Positions 47,041-59,815 of a stretch of 64,000 nucleotides of DNA are shown here, piece after piece. Position 1 is the stretch's first letter; every line of letters begins with the position of its first letter. Under the pieces are notes generated by a model, which saw nothing but the letters and a program-made list of their open reading frames with translations, was not told the origin of the DNA and made no database searches. Made by a program: the position numbers and the translations under genes. Origin of the DNA: Camillea tinctor (taxonomy: Eukaryota > Ascomycota > Sordariomycetes > Xylariales > Xylariaceae); NCBI GenBank assembly GCA_022578605.1, contig MU394165.1, positions 1 through 64,000 on the forward strand, in the 5' to 3' direction.

Positions 47041-50000
47041 CCTACGTAAGATACAGTTACGCACTCAAGCACACTCTAATTTATGAAGGGTAGAAAGCAG
47101 AGGGAGGAGATAGAACTAACCTATAGATCATACCCCAACAAGTACATCCTAGCCCAACGTTTGAAGTTACTAAATATGATGCGGCTCTGTTCATACGTAT
47201 GCATAATATAATGCAGATGCGGGTGTGAGTGGTTTGTGATAGAATACCTCAGCCGACAGGATGCACGTTTAGGGTCCCGGCAGCTCGGTATGGACTGAGC
47301 TGTCCTAGTCAATGTGCAAGGTCCTTTTCGCTTGGGCGTTACACTGAGACTAGATTTCAGCGTCCTAAGGATGGTAGGTGTATCCTTAAAGCTCTGTCGG
47401 ATAGCTTGACTAACTTAGTAGGCTATTACATACATACATACATCTCTATACGGAGGAGCCGGCAACCCTCTGACTTAGCTATTGGTTGATCGCGTCCCCT
47501 AAGTTCTCCACAGGCGTTGAGTAAGAACCTGTGCACGAGCTATGAGCACTATATACTTCATTAATTTGACTCTCATGATTCAAATATTTATATGACTACC
47601 TAACTGTTATAAATTAGGCTCATCGGTTGTCATGGACTAGCACATTGCTACGTATTTATTTATACCTAATCAAACGGTCTTATGTTGTTCCACACTCTCG
47701 AGCGAAGGTCATCTTCTAAGTTTGCAATAAAAATAAGAAGATACTTTCTGCTGCATAATATTGTTGTCGATATGGTACTACATCGATCAAGAATGGGAAA
47801 GAGTACCGGAATGAAAGAAAATAAGATAGTTGGTGTCCCGAGCCATCCGTATAAATGCAGGAGATGGTTACTAGTGGAGAAATACTAGATACTACATCAC
47901 GATTATCCAATGAATAAACAAGAATCCCTAATCCCTGATCTCAGTTCTCCTCGCATTTATTAAAGAGACATATGCCCCATTATGCCTTTTTTTTCTGTTC
48001 TTATAATTCCTACAAGAGTCCCGATCACCTTTTCTATCTTCAAGTATTCGACGTAGGTTACACACCACCATGATCTCTTGCATTTAGTTCTAAGTCGTTC
48101 CCTAAACCATAGTTCCAAATATTTCATATATTATGAGACCGACTAAGCCCGCCAGCTCTGCTTTTAGCTCCTCACACTCGTTTTCCCGCCCCCTTTCCAT
48201 TTAGCGCTCAGAGAATCAGCACGGCGGCTATAGAGTGCCGTTTCCGGCACCATCGCCACCCGGCCCGTAAAGAATAACGGCTACAAGCCACAGGGATATG
48301 CGAGTGAGGTCTTCACCCTAGCCTCGATTCTCTCTGGCGCTTGAATACCGGATTGATAATGAGAATATAAAATCTAAAACATCTCTTTACAGGCTTACGT
48401 TGACGTCGCGGAGTGACACAGGCGGGTCTCCGCCCTACGCGAGAACCTACCGGTCGAACTACTTCAGCCCGACTATTTTGTAACGATGATCTAGTAGTAT
48501 TATAATATGCCGGTAGCGTGCGCAGAGGATCTCATCTAGAGCATGGCTGTTTCTATTATAGCATCACTATTGATAGTTTACTCAATAGGGAGCTACAGTA
48601 AACCGAAAAGTCATATATCGTTAAAATACAGAGGGATAGGCGGTTATCATAATAGGAAGAATAATGTCTAAACCAACTACTTCTAAGGCAATTTTATCCA
48701 AGTTATTAGACGTAATACTTTATCAGAGCTCTCTGCGATGTGTGTATACGAGAACGGATCTAGTTAGGGTTGACCAACCGGGGCAATTAAAAGAAAAGGT
48801 CACCTCTCTTAAGTTTCCATAGTTCTTACGAGGCTGTTGTGCCTCCTATCGACCATCTGATTCCAAGTGATACATCCAGATGTCAAATTTCAGGTGCTGA
48901 ACCCTTTTGCTGTTAGGTTGGTAGGATGGCCTCTGTTGAACCCGAAACGGCCCGCCTTCAAGTCCCATTGATATGAGCCCTCAAAATAAGGGAACTAGCT
49001 TTTAGAGTTGGTCTTAGTCTCGTTTAAGACGGAAGATCTGTTATCCCTCTGCTTCATTCTTCAAGTACATAAATACATATTGAAGTACCATTGAGTTGCT
49101 TGGTATGATGACTAAGAATATACTACTCTACCAGCATGTTTCTTAGGGAGAACTCACGGAAATCAATGTTTACACAGCTGATTTGGCGGTAGGGATTCGT
49201 ATAATATCAAACTTAGATCTGTGAACTATGAAGGAGCTGTTTTCATCACAGCTCCGGTGAACTATGCGAGTTCTACTTCTCCAACTTTTCAATGTTTACC
49301 AAAGATAAAGAAGAACAATGATTTTCGTTTCTTGGTGGAACTAAAACAGTCGCAATTATGGGAAGCAATCAACTCAAGCATTTTATGTCCAAACCCGTCT
49401 GCTTTAGGGTGGTTAGGAATGTAGTATTGAGGCAAGCACCTGAGGTCTCCTTCATAGTGGACCGTTGAACACCGGTAGTGGTGGTTAAGCGAGCCGACTA
49501 ACAAAAATGCTCCCCTCAAATAAAGAGGGGTTCCATTTTAAAATCGCCGGGTTATGTTATAAATAAATCTATGCGAATAAATGAGCCACAGCTAGGGGAT
49601 TCTTGGCGGACAAGAACAACTTGAAAGGTCGTTGTTCTTGTTTTTGTTGTTGTGGCGGTGGCAACACTATGGGATTCGCTGGTGTCAGCCTTAGGTAGGT
49701 AGATATAGAAATTGTTGGCAATGAAAGAGATGTCATCAAGCAATAGGATTAAAATACCTTGTTTCGATGCCTTAGTTGAAGGAGTGACACTATTCAGACA
49801 GTTGGTGTAGTGATTACTTAGCTGCTAGGTTAGGGGTACATATTGGGTATGAGGTATTGGGTATTGGGTTCGACACGCTAACCCCTTTTGGAAATAAGTG
49901 ATTGGTAAAGATGGGATCGCACGGGATCTGAGCAGGGGAGGAACAGACGATGATGAATGGCGCTGCTGGTGCTATAAAATCTGATGAAACGCTTAAGTGC

Positions 50001-50884
50001 AGGGGCCAAGAATACAACGGGCCAATAGGAACCATCTTCCTGTTGAGGAAAACTGAATTAACTGAATCGGTACCTGGCGATCTCTACCTTATCTCAACTT
50101 AGTGCGCATTTAGCGCTGCCCCTCTGGACCTCTTCGGTTCTTTCCCCTTTAAAATAACTTTGATATGAAGACTTGGCATCTTTTATCTTCCATGAATCGA
50201 CTGGTGATCATCTCCTTGTTTCTTTGTCTCACCAAGTCAGAGATCCTCAATGGATTGGTCAGTGGTTCGCCGTCAGTGTAACCGCCCTTAAGCGCGCTAT
50301 TGACTATGCTCTGCTTGCTGCAAAATGTTGTAAAAAACCATGCGGACATCCATCCTATGACACATCCTACCGTGTAATGCGCCCGGCAGTACAACGACGT
50401 GGGTTGTGGGTGGTCACTGGGTTGCACTACCTTAACTATTTTGCGCTGCCACGGAAAAGCCAAGAATTCAACTGTCAAGCTGAAGCATCACAAGCAATAC
50501 TAGTGTCCAAATCTTACCACGCTCGTGGGTCTACTTGAGCAGGAGGATGGGCTGTCCTGATGTATCATCAATAGTACTAAGTTTCCCTACTGGATTACCG
50601 AGTGCATTCTTAAGGTATGAGATAAGCGAGGTAGAGGTTAGGTAGATATTAAGCACTTGGGTAAATACTAGTACTAGTAGTAAGTACTACTAGGTAGGTT
50701 AGTATCTTATGCATATAAGTTGGGGGATGTCGGGAGTTGAAAGGGTAAGAACGATTCAAGATTCTATGGTAGGTATAGTGACGAAACGAAACAGACGGAA
50801 GGTCACCTCCAGGTTTAAGGTTTTTTTTTTATTGTTCAAATTAGGAAGTCAGATTGAGCAAGGGTGTCAGGCGTAAGAACAGAT

Positions 50885-50905
50885 AAAAAAAAAAAAAAAA
50901 AAAAA
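50885..50905. repeat. Poly-A tract
   Basis: An A run of about 20 nt, about 60 nt after a T run (50820-50831). It lies about 500 bp upstream of the GPI-protein start. Confidence 0.7.
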
Positions 50906-51407
50906 GTAAAAGGCTACTTCCTTTCCCATTGAATAATCAGGCGGTGGCTCTGGGGTTGAAATTAAAGGTGTTTGACCATCGACTTTGTTCAATGACCCTT
51001 GAAAGACTGACCCGGTTTACCCACACCACCATTACCGCCAGACCTACTTAACACTACTCTTACTACTTATACATATTCAACCTAAATACTTTCTTTCGCC
51101 TTCTTTTCCCCTCTTACTATTTATTTATACATTCTCCAGTCTCTCTTTTCGTTTCTGACATCACTCGTTTACCATCGCCGATGCCGCAGTAGCGCGCATG
51201 ACTTTAACATAATATCTGCCATTCGTTTACAGCTCTGACGAGCGTTCTATTCACTCATTCATATATACATTCAGGTCATACATTTTACCTCACCTTACTT
51301 TCTGTACTTGCCACCACCGGATACGTATCATATCTACACTACATATTTGAACACGTACATATCTTTCTCTCTCTTTCCCTCGCTCGTATATTCAAACTTC
51401 ACCCGAC

Positions 51408-52336
51408 ATGTTGCCCCACACTGTGACGGCTCTCACCATCCTGGCCATCGCGGGCCATGCTGTCGCCGAACCCGCGCGCGAGCCATACCAGCCCCAATTA
51501 GCCAGAATGTCCACCAGAAATCTCTTTGGCCTCTCCCGTCGCTCGGATGGATATTCACCTGAGCAGGAAATCTGTGGAGCCGGTGCGACTTGTTCTGAGG
51601 CATGTGGGAAGGGTTATCAACAATGTGCTTCTGGAGATGGACTCGTACACTGCTATGATAAGGCGAACAAGCAGACGTGCTGCCCCGGAAACACTGGGAG
51701 TAAGCCAAATCCTACCCCCTTAAGTTACTGATTAAATCTGACCTTTATGTAGGTAGTTGTGACGACGGTTATTTCTGCTCGGCCGACAAGAACGGGGCGA
51801 CGTGGTGCTGTCCAGATAGTATGACTCTGCAGGAATGCGCAAAGAAGTACGGTCTACCTGGCACGTTGACTTCGGAGACTCCCTCCGCGACACCAGCCCC
51901 TTCTTCAACGTCGACACAGAACCCCTCGACGCAGTCCCCAGCTACTACAACTAGTACTTCTTCTGTAAGTGCCTCTGTCAGCACAATCGCCGGGTCTATC
52001 TCAATTCATGTCTCGGCGAATTGTACAACTTATACATCTACAATGGTTCAGAGTTTCGTTCCAACTTCTTCAACTTTCAACGCTACGAGCACCCTGGTTA
52101 CGAACAGCTCGACTAGCAGACCAACCTCAGCCCCTATTATCTCAATCAGCCCCGCTTCTAGCACTAGTACTAGCACCAGCATCACCAGCATCATCACACT
52201 CACTGACACACCTACTAAGACTACTGCGTCTCCCACTATTGCATCGAACACCCTCGGCCTTGGCGCCGCCAGCAGCAACGGGCCGGCTTCTAGCCTAGTG
52301 CTCCTGCTTGCCGGCGCCCTGGTAGCCTTCTTCTAA
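51408..52336 (+). CDS. GPI-anchored Cys-rich, Ser/Thr-rich surface protein
   Basis: Exons 51408-51699 and 51753-52336 give 291 residues. The signal peptide is residues 1 to about 20 (LTILAIAGHAVA). The mature N-terminal half has paired Cys segments (EICGAGATCSEACGKGYQQC, KQTCCPGN, then SSCDDGYFCSADKNGATWCC), with the intron between the two Cys groups. From about 155 the chain is a Ser/Thr/Pro/Ala-rich stalk with several N-glycosylation sites (NCT, NAT, NSS). The C-terminus is a GPI-attachment signal: a small-residue site around SSNGPASS followed by LVLLLAGALVAFF. It should sit on the plasma membrane or wall. The Cys pattern is common in Pezizomycotina surface proteins of unknown function; I do not give it a family name. 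Confidence 0.82.
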
Positions 52337-54346
52337 GACTCGCCACGAAATGAACTATCTGCTTGATAAGCGAGATGAAACATAGAACGGCGCATTGGTT
52401 ATAGAATCCAGCCCGGTTGGATAGGAGGGAATCGAGAGCGATTGCACAAGGACGCAAATCATTTATTCTGGTCGACGATTTATCGACGCTACGGTTTCGC
52501 GAAAGGGACTCCCTAATCTTCAAGATTCAAAAAGCGAAGAAGCTACTATTTCTTTCATCTGCTCCGAACGAAGACTCGCACTTGGCAGAAGGTTTTTCTG
52601 GGCATCGCTATTTCTCAATACCTGTGGTTCATTTCACGTTTGCTCTAGAGCATGGGATACATTTTACAGTTTTTTGCCGCGTGGCACGGCGTTCGACACT
52701 GGCTGGCTGTTGGTGCGTTGATGGCAACGCTTTATACTATTTTCGATACGAGTCCGCTGCGTGGCATAGCGTTGCAAGCTGGTTTGCATTTTGGGGGGAT
52801 GAGGTTTTCTTTTTCTAGGGGTTGGCCTTCAGGTACATCTTGTTCGCATTTGAACCGTGGCTGATTCGGGGACTTCTTGACTATCTGATGTCAATTTACC
52901 CCCTTTACATAATTTCCATTTACACGTCCGCACTCCTGGGGATAATCACCTCGGCGATGGAACTTATTTGAAACAATTTGTTTGGTTCAAGACGCTGCTT
53001 CACGGCAAGAAATATCTGATGAGCGTAATGAGGTCGGATGGTGTGCTTTGTGGAATTTGCTTCGGGAACGAAAGGGGGCTGGTGCTTCTACTTAGATACC
53101 TACACGCGATACTTGCGTACGTATAGAAATGCATATACACATGATACCCACAAATGCAAACTTATTCAATCTGACTATGTTCCCCGAGCTCCTTTTCTCT
53201 GGGGGTAAGGATTTATGAAGGGGGGGGAGGGAACAAAAACTATATACCCAAGATTACACGCCGGTAATTATTTATGCATTTCAGAGAGCGAGAAATCCTT
53301 AACCACATGGACTTTGCGCAGTAAAGAAAATGTTATTGGACCTCGGTCACCCGGGGGAAATTAAAGCCAAGTCATTACAGTTTGCTCATGACTGCTATTA
53401 CCATGACTCAGTTTAGATACGGAAAAAGAGGAAAGGGAAGGAAGGTTACATTTGAATGGTGATCACGTTTGAATTCACCCGCAGACCCGGTGACCAAGCT
53501 AGACTCTGTCGCTATCAAGTATTGATTCCAGTTTTATTCTTTCTTCCGCCGTTTCCTATTCCTCAATACAACTATACTGCCGCGTTATCTTTTTTTTTGT
53601 ACATCAGGTGTCTAGGTAAGACTGGTCATTTTTACAGATTTAGCAAGTTATCAAGAATATCGGGGGGGGAGAGGTGTCTTTCCCCCCTGTTTCACGGAAC
53701 TGGGGAGGGGAAACTCATAGCCAGCCCCAGTTATTCGGGTGCACACATACACACGTATAGGTTACAAGACATAAGTTATACCCATCTGCGATCAAGCAAG
53801 TAGCCGAGTGTTTATTCTTCCTTTTTCTATTGCTTTATTCTTTTTCTTTTCTTTTCTGCCCAGACTCCCTCCTCCTCTTTTCGTTTTCTATCCTGGCACC
53901 AGAGGACGACCCATAGGTACATGATTCAAGAAATGATGCTTCCCACTCCCACGATTTTCGTTTTCTGGTCTGTTTGTATGCCTAATATGTTCTGATCGAA
54001 TGGATATATTCGCCCCGCCCTTCAAACGTAATTGTAGATAAGGTGTATTACAAACGGCGAGCGATATATACGCCCTAAAACCTTCCAGGTGTTATGAAAA
54101 AGAAGTTCTGTACGTACGCGCATGCTTGTGTTATGCCGCACTTGGTAATGCTAGTATGCTCCCGTCAGTCATCCATCCGCCCTGTCTACCTTGTTTCGTG
54201 CCCGTCCAGCCCGGCTTGCTTTATTGCCCGGCAAAAGTTTGTTTGTTCCTCGTACGAATAAAATGCGCAGTTGAGTAAAGCGTAATGATTTGCTGCTCAC
54301 AACGTTGCCTAGGGGTAGGTCGTTGTTATCGCGCTCTCGAAAACTT
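52337..54346. other. Spacer between the GPI protein and NMA111 3' end
   Basis: An ORF of 133 codons at 52417-52818 lies in the probable 3' untranslated region of the GPI-protein gene and has no recognisable features. The rest is AT-rich with T tracts. No gene supported. Confidence 0.45.
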
Positions 54347-57300
54347 TCAAATGCCATGGTCCTCATCCATGTCACCCTCCACATCCTCCTCGCTGGCAGG
54401 CATCATACCATCGGTAGGTTCCCCTTCGACAGCGTGGCCGCCACTCTCATATGTGACCCGCTTCCAGCCGCATGGATCCGAGCCATCTTTGATCCACTCC
54501 ATTGTTGGGAAGTAGTGTTCGTTCTTCTTCATTGTGATGACCCATGGCACATTATCGAAAGTCATAGCCCTGAGCCGGAAATCTAGCAATAGCATGTGTG
54601 TTAGTCTTCTTACGGGATCAACCACCTGAGATGATGTAGAGATTCTCTGTGCTGGATGAAAATGGGAAAGGGGGAGAATATTATTCCAAGTCTTTACAAC
54701 AACTTACAAGTATTATCCGGGATCTTAACTACGTTCTCTAGGAATGCTTTGAGATCCGGTGTGGGCTTTCCATTGACGTGAGTGATAAAGTTTGTCGGCG
54801 CAAGTCCGTACTGATATGCTGGCGAGCCACGGCTACGGGCAGATACGTAAACTTCGCTATGCAGTTTGCTGATTTGTTGCCTGACAGCGAGATGGGGGAC
54901 GTGCAAAATGGCTCCGCAGAATGAGATGGCGTGGTCAGTTTCCACGTCGTCTGCAGGCACTGTAGGTACCTGAAGGCGCATCTCCTGGCTCTCGCGAACA
55001 ATAACAGCGTCAAGAACTTCATGTGAGTACATGACATCTAGTTCCGACACACGCGTGATCATTTTACCATTTAGCGTCAGGACGATATCGCCCTCAAGAA
55101 GCACACTAGGGTGACTGCCACGCTCAAAAGTGCGCTTTGAGATCATGAAAAGCTGATGGCAGTGCTTGTTAGCCAGGGACACTTGATGTATCCAATCTTC
55201 GGATACGCCCATCACTCGCGCTTGCGACATAGCAATCGCCCGGAATTCCATCGAGAGCATGCGTAGCTTAGGGACGTGCCCTTGCTGAATCTGAGAAATA
55301 ACTGGGAGCAGGGTTGGTGTAGCAAGACCAAGGTGATATTCTTCATCCCTCGAGCCATGAGATCTCTCGCCAAGATAGGTGAGCCACAGAGCTTGCACAG
55401 TGCCGTTTTTATCGACTAGTACACCGCTACCACATTGTCCACTAAGATTCGTATCAACGGTGATAGCATCAACGTTGGTAGCTCGGTATCTAGGTGCTCC
55501 AGAGTTGGCAGGGATGGCAACTGCTGTGACTTCAGTTACAGTAGTAGCAGCATGAACAATGCGTCCGCTTCTGTTATACCCAATAAAGGTCGTAGATGCA
55601 CCTTGTGTGATAGTTTCATTTCCTAGTCTTGCGCTTAGAACTGGCGCATCAACAAGTGCTGGATCATACTGGATGATCGCATAATTCTGAAGAGGATGCA
55701 TGAATATGACCTTGCCCTGGACAACGATCGAGTCTGCAATGGTAATCCAGATATCACACAGGTCATAAGGGACAACTGCTCTGGATATCACTACGAGACC
55801 CTTTTCCGCATCAATTACCAAGCCCATTCCCCATTTACGATTTCTTGGGAATCCATCCAGTTTTAGGGGCATAGTGCAATTAACACGCACGAAACTCCGG
55901 ACGAGCTCGGCTACAGCAGGGTGAGAGGTATGCTCTAACTGGATGAAGGCACCCTTTCGACGTACTGGAGGTTCTTGGGGGATAGGGTCAGAAAGATCTT
56001 CAAAATCCCATAGGCCAGTCGCGTCGTTCCGCACCGCTAGGCGCATCTTGGTCGACCAGTGTCGGTCAACATTGATGATTGTGGTGTTGAGAGTGTGGAG
56101 GTCCCTCAGATGTTTATAGGTAACCACAACTCGTTTTCTGTCTGGAATTTGTTTGATGACTTCGATAAAGGTGTTCAGATCAGGAGTTTTCTTCTGGTCC
56201 ACGCTTTGAATCATCCAGCCGTTGTCAGCACTATCGAAGCGGAAAGAACCAGTAGATTCACAGACAAACACGCCCCCGCCCTTACATGCAATGCCATAGA
56301 GACGCGCTTGCTGGTAGGATAGGTCGTGGAAACTTGCACCAGCCACCGTGACGAAGCGGTCAGGAGTAATATCGTGAAGGTTCCCTACCTCGATGTCGAT
56401 ATCAACATCCTCGCCTCCGCGCTGTAAAGTTACGCGAACTGTCTTTCCAACACTCGAGTCTAGGATATCATCGAGGCGGATGAACTGGGTTATTAGCTCG
56501 CCGTTAACCTTTAACAAGACGTCACCCTCCTCTATCTTGTTGTAAGACGGACCGTCAGGAAGAACGATCTCCGCAACAAGCATATTGGTTTCCTTAGGAA
56601 ATGCTTCTCGGACAGCCTTTTCCCAGTTTGGACTAAGGCCAAGCCGGCGGCATTCGTCGAATGGTTTCATGAGGAACTGGCACTGGATGGACCCCCGTTC
56701 TACCGGGTTGCCTTCCTGTATGCACCGGAGGGCTCTTAGGACGCGGTCCAATGGTAAGAAATAGTCCGTTGAGGCACCGTCCGATCTACCACCAGCTTGC
56801 AGAGCTATGGCAACCCCATCGATATTAACAACAGGACTACCTGAACTGCCCCCGCTCGCTGCGGCATTTGCCTGGTAGTAGCATGTGTTAAAATCGCTAT
56901 AACCTTCACCATACTCTGGAGCGTTTCGATCCAAGCGACTGATGACACCAGAAAGAATACTAAGTTTTTCACCAGCATCGTTTCCGACCACCCTGATTTC
57001 GACACCAACTGCGAAACATTGTCAATACACATATCCAGTGCGTGCATAAGAGATAGAACATACCTTTGGCCATGTCCGGCCGGAGCGTCAAAGCAGTTAC
57101 GGGCATGTACTTGATGGCTTTCGGGTCAAATCGCAAAATGCCAAAGTCGTGAACAGGATCTCGGTAGACTGGGTAGGCGTCTACTTCTTCGTGGTTGTCG
57201 AATACGACGTAGCCCCAAAACGGCCCCGCTCCGACAACATGGCGATTTGTCACGATATATCTATCAAGGTATCAGCGGCGGAGGAAACCCCCAATTATTT

Positions 57301-57829
57301 TGGCTACTTTTTCTTTTTCTACTAACCCCTTCTCAGCATCCACGACAAAACCTGTGGCCTCGCTCGCACATGCGCTATCGGTATCAAAGGAGCATGTTTG
57401 ACAAAATCGGATAGATACTACACTTCGGACGACATTTTCTATGGTGGCCTGCCATTCGGCGGTGTCCGCAATCGATTGAGGCGGGTAAAAGACGGACATC
57501 TCTTCGTCACTCGCATCACTGCCATCAAGGTACTCCGACAGCTCAACATCAGGAGTGTTCTCGCTCGGGGATTTCTTCCCATTGAGGGACTGGCGAAATT
57601 GCTTATGCGGGCGGTCGTCCGAGGGAAAAGCAGGCTGCTTTCGCTTCGAGCGAATTGCCGGGTTTGACCCGTTCATCGTGGTGGCAGGTTGCGGTGACTT
57701 GGAAGTGGGAAACCTGGCAGAGAATGGGCGAACACAAGTTCGAGCGCGAGGAAGAGTCTGTTGGGAAAAGGCAGCAAAGCTTGACTCGGTCTGGCTCAGA
57801 ATGCGCAGAGGCAAAGAAAGTTGCCTCAT
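54347..57829 (-). CDS. NMA111: Pro-apoptotic HtrA-like serine protease Nma111
   Basis: Four exons on the minus strand: 57829-57327, 57260-57064, 57008-54708 and 54582-54347. They give 1078 residues from the first ATG or 1027 from the second (57676). The second start ([13 protein letters not shown]) has A at -3, gives the usual family N-terminus with its nuclear-localisation-like basic patches, and is my preferred start. The catalytic triad is His175 (TNRHVVG), Asp206 (HDFGILRFD) and Ser289 (GGSSGSPV), numbered from the first ATG. PDZ-like domains follow, then a degenerate second protease-plus-PDZ half, the normal duplicated layout. The C-terminus [15 protein letters not shown]...[11 protein letters not shown] is family-typical and ends acidic. 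Yeast Nma111 is nuclear and acts in apoptosis-like death and lipid homeostasis. The possible N-terminal extension is treated in the findings. Confidence 0.95.
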
Positions 57830-59815
57830 CCAGCGCCACTAGTTCAACCGCTACTGGATCGACGGAGATGGCGAATTACAAGAGAGCATTCGATTTACGA
57901 CTTTTCGATGTTTAATTCGGCAGAGCGGGTAGTATAATAAAGGTGCTAGGTAGGTTAACCTAGGTCAACTGGTTAGGTTGCTAGTCAGGATAAAAGCTTT
58001 CAATCCGATATTCTATTCAGACTGAAACTGAAATTGAAATTCAAATCAAAGTTGGCGACAGGAGGTGGTTGGGTGGTAAGTGAACCTGAAGCATGCCAAA
58101 AATAAAAATAAAAATTGACGATGGTTGCGTATAAGTAATGGATTGGGCAAGTTCAGAGTTGGCTCTCGTCGGCAAAAGACTGAAGGTTTGGTAGCTGCAG
58201 ATTAAGTTTTACAGCCGCTGTGCAGGGGTCACCAGGGCCCTTGGCACATGAATACTTCGGTACACCGGTACATCTGTACCTGGGTACCGTCCAGACAATT
58301 CACGTGCAGATCCAGTCCTATCCCCAGTTTCGCCAAGACTTTCTCGGAAGAATTGTTATCATCCCCCAGATACCTAAACACCATGCTTACGTACTAGGTT
58401 AGAACTTTATGTACATGCCTAGGTAGGTACGAACTTATAAGTTAGACTACCATGTGAGGCCATCTTCTATAATAAAAGCAGGGAGATACATAGCTACAAC
58501 ATGGTTTAAACCGTATGAAAGAGAAGGTAATGGCAATGCTGTGTGCTGGATCAGGTCTACAGTTAAATGGTCTTCAGTAGATAATTCAGGGACTAGGGGT
58601 ACCATACAATAGAACATCACTGTAAATTATATATAAAGAAGCTATAGATAGCCAGGCGATCGTGAGCATTTTTCCCTTGTTAGAAGGAAATATGTCGAGT
58701 TTGAACCAGTTGTTTCCATTTTCCCAAACCTATTGTGCATCTGCCTGCCTAGGTGTTCTCTTGACGCCTTTAGCGACGACGCCTATACCTATAGAGAGAT
58801 TGCTTGCTCTCTTGCTACCCCTAACTCCATGGTACATTCCATTCTCACGTAGATGTACCTAATAAGACTCCTTGCATTATTCAAGGTGTACTTTATACAA
58901 TGAGAAATTTTCAATATTTAATCTGCCATGTTCAGACACCATGATAGATTCTTTTTCTATAGTCCTAAGTGTTCTAGAATATCGAGGTACATATAATATG
59001 ATATGTTCCTTCTGAATTATGAGGGCAGCTTGTAGGGAAGATGAGCAGCAATGTCCAGTTAGACAATCTCATCTCGAACTAGTGTATACTTTTCGACATA
59101 AAAACATCTACCTAGGTTACTTCGTTGATCTACCAAGGGCTCCAGCGCGGTTGCTGATCCAAACCCTCTAGCTTAGGTTTCAACGGTGATAATACATAGA
59201 GAGAGAGAATCGAGAATCGAGAACAATAGATCAAGTCAATCCTTTCGGTAAGTGACCTACAAATCACGCTAGACCATACATCTACATAGGTACACCCGTA
59301 CACCCGTACACCCTCCTTTCTCTCTCCCGGTCATCACCCAACACTCTTGTCACCACAGCATTAAAGACGCACCTGCTACCAAAAAAAAAGATAACCACGT
59401 TCATGACCATCAACCCTACTCTCTTCTCCAAAAACAAGTCCTACTTCTCTGTCTTCTTCTTTTTTCCTTATTCGATATTACCACATCACATCCTAGCACT
59501 CATAGGACTCAACTCAACTGGTAAGTCTAGCTGATATTTATAATACCATGTCCTTCCCACATCTGGCAAGCCTTAGCACACCTGCTTCCCAGTATCTACC
59601 TACATACATACTACCCGAAACTACCTGCCCGCCCTCTTACCCAAACCAACAATCCTACCTTCCTACTAACACTCTTCTATCCTCCCATCCTCTCAGCCAA
59701 ACACAGAACCCATTCCATCAACTAAAATCCCAACACACATCCACATCCTCAAGCTTCGCAGACCTTAATATCATCAATAGTCCACTACCAGAACCACCAG
59801 CAACCATCATTCAAG
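57830..59815. other. Divergent spacer between NMA111 and the small basic protein gene
   Basis: No gene supported. It contains an imperfect repeat GTACACCCGTACACCCGTACACCC near 59290-59312 and several CCTAGGTA strings. The right end (59250-59815) is a C/A/T-rich leader. A GTAAGT at 59521 could be the donor of an intron in the 5' untranslated region, and an out-of-frame ORF of 109 codons (59548-59877) runs into the coding sequence. Confidence 0.45.

Larger units (their letters stand above)
42681..51407. other. 8.7-kb stretch without a convincing gene
   Basis: Possible small ORFs are at 42747-43193 (148 codons, +), 45030-45296 (88 codons, +), 46422-46667 (81 codons, +), 49221-49424 (+) and 50173-50538 (121 codons, +). 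None has a domain, signal peptide or intron pattern I can support. Simple repeats are frequent: T tracts near 43212 and 43229, a GT microsatellite, AT runs, an A tract near 50885 and TAGGTA-type palindromes. From about 51000 the sequence becomes C/T rich, as in the leader of the next gene. Confidence 0.4.

Noticed and set aside
50173..50538. 121-codon plus-strand ORF
   Set aside because: No family resemblance, no signal or membrane segment, and an equally long ORF on the other strand; listed only as a possibility in the spacer entry.
52417..52818. 133-codon ORF downstream of the GPI protein
   Set aside because: It lies in the likely 3' untranslated region, with no domain, no signal peptide and no intron pattern.
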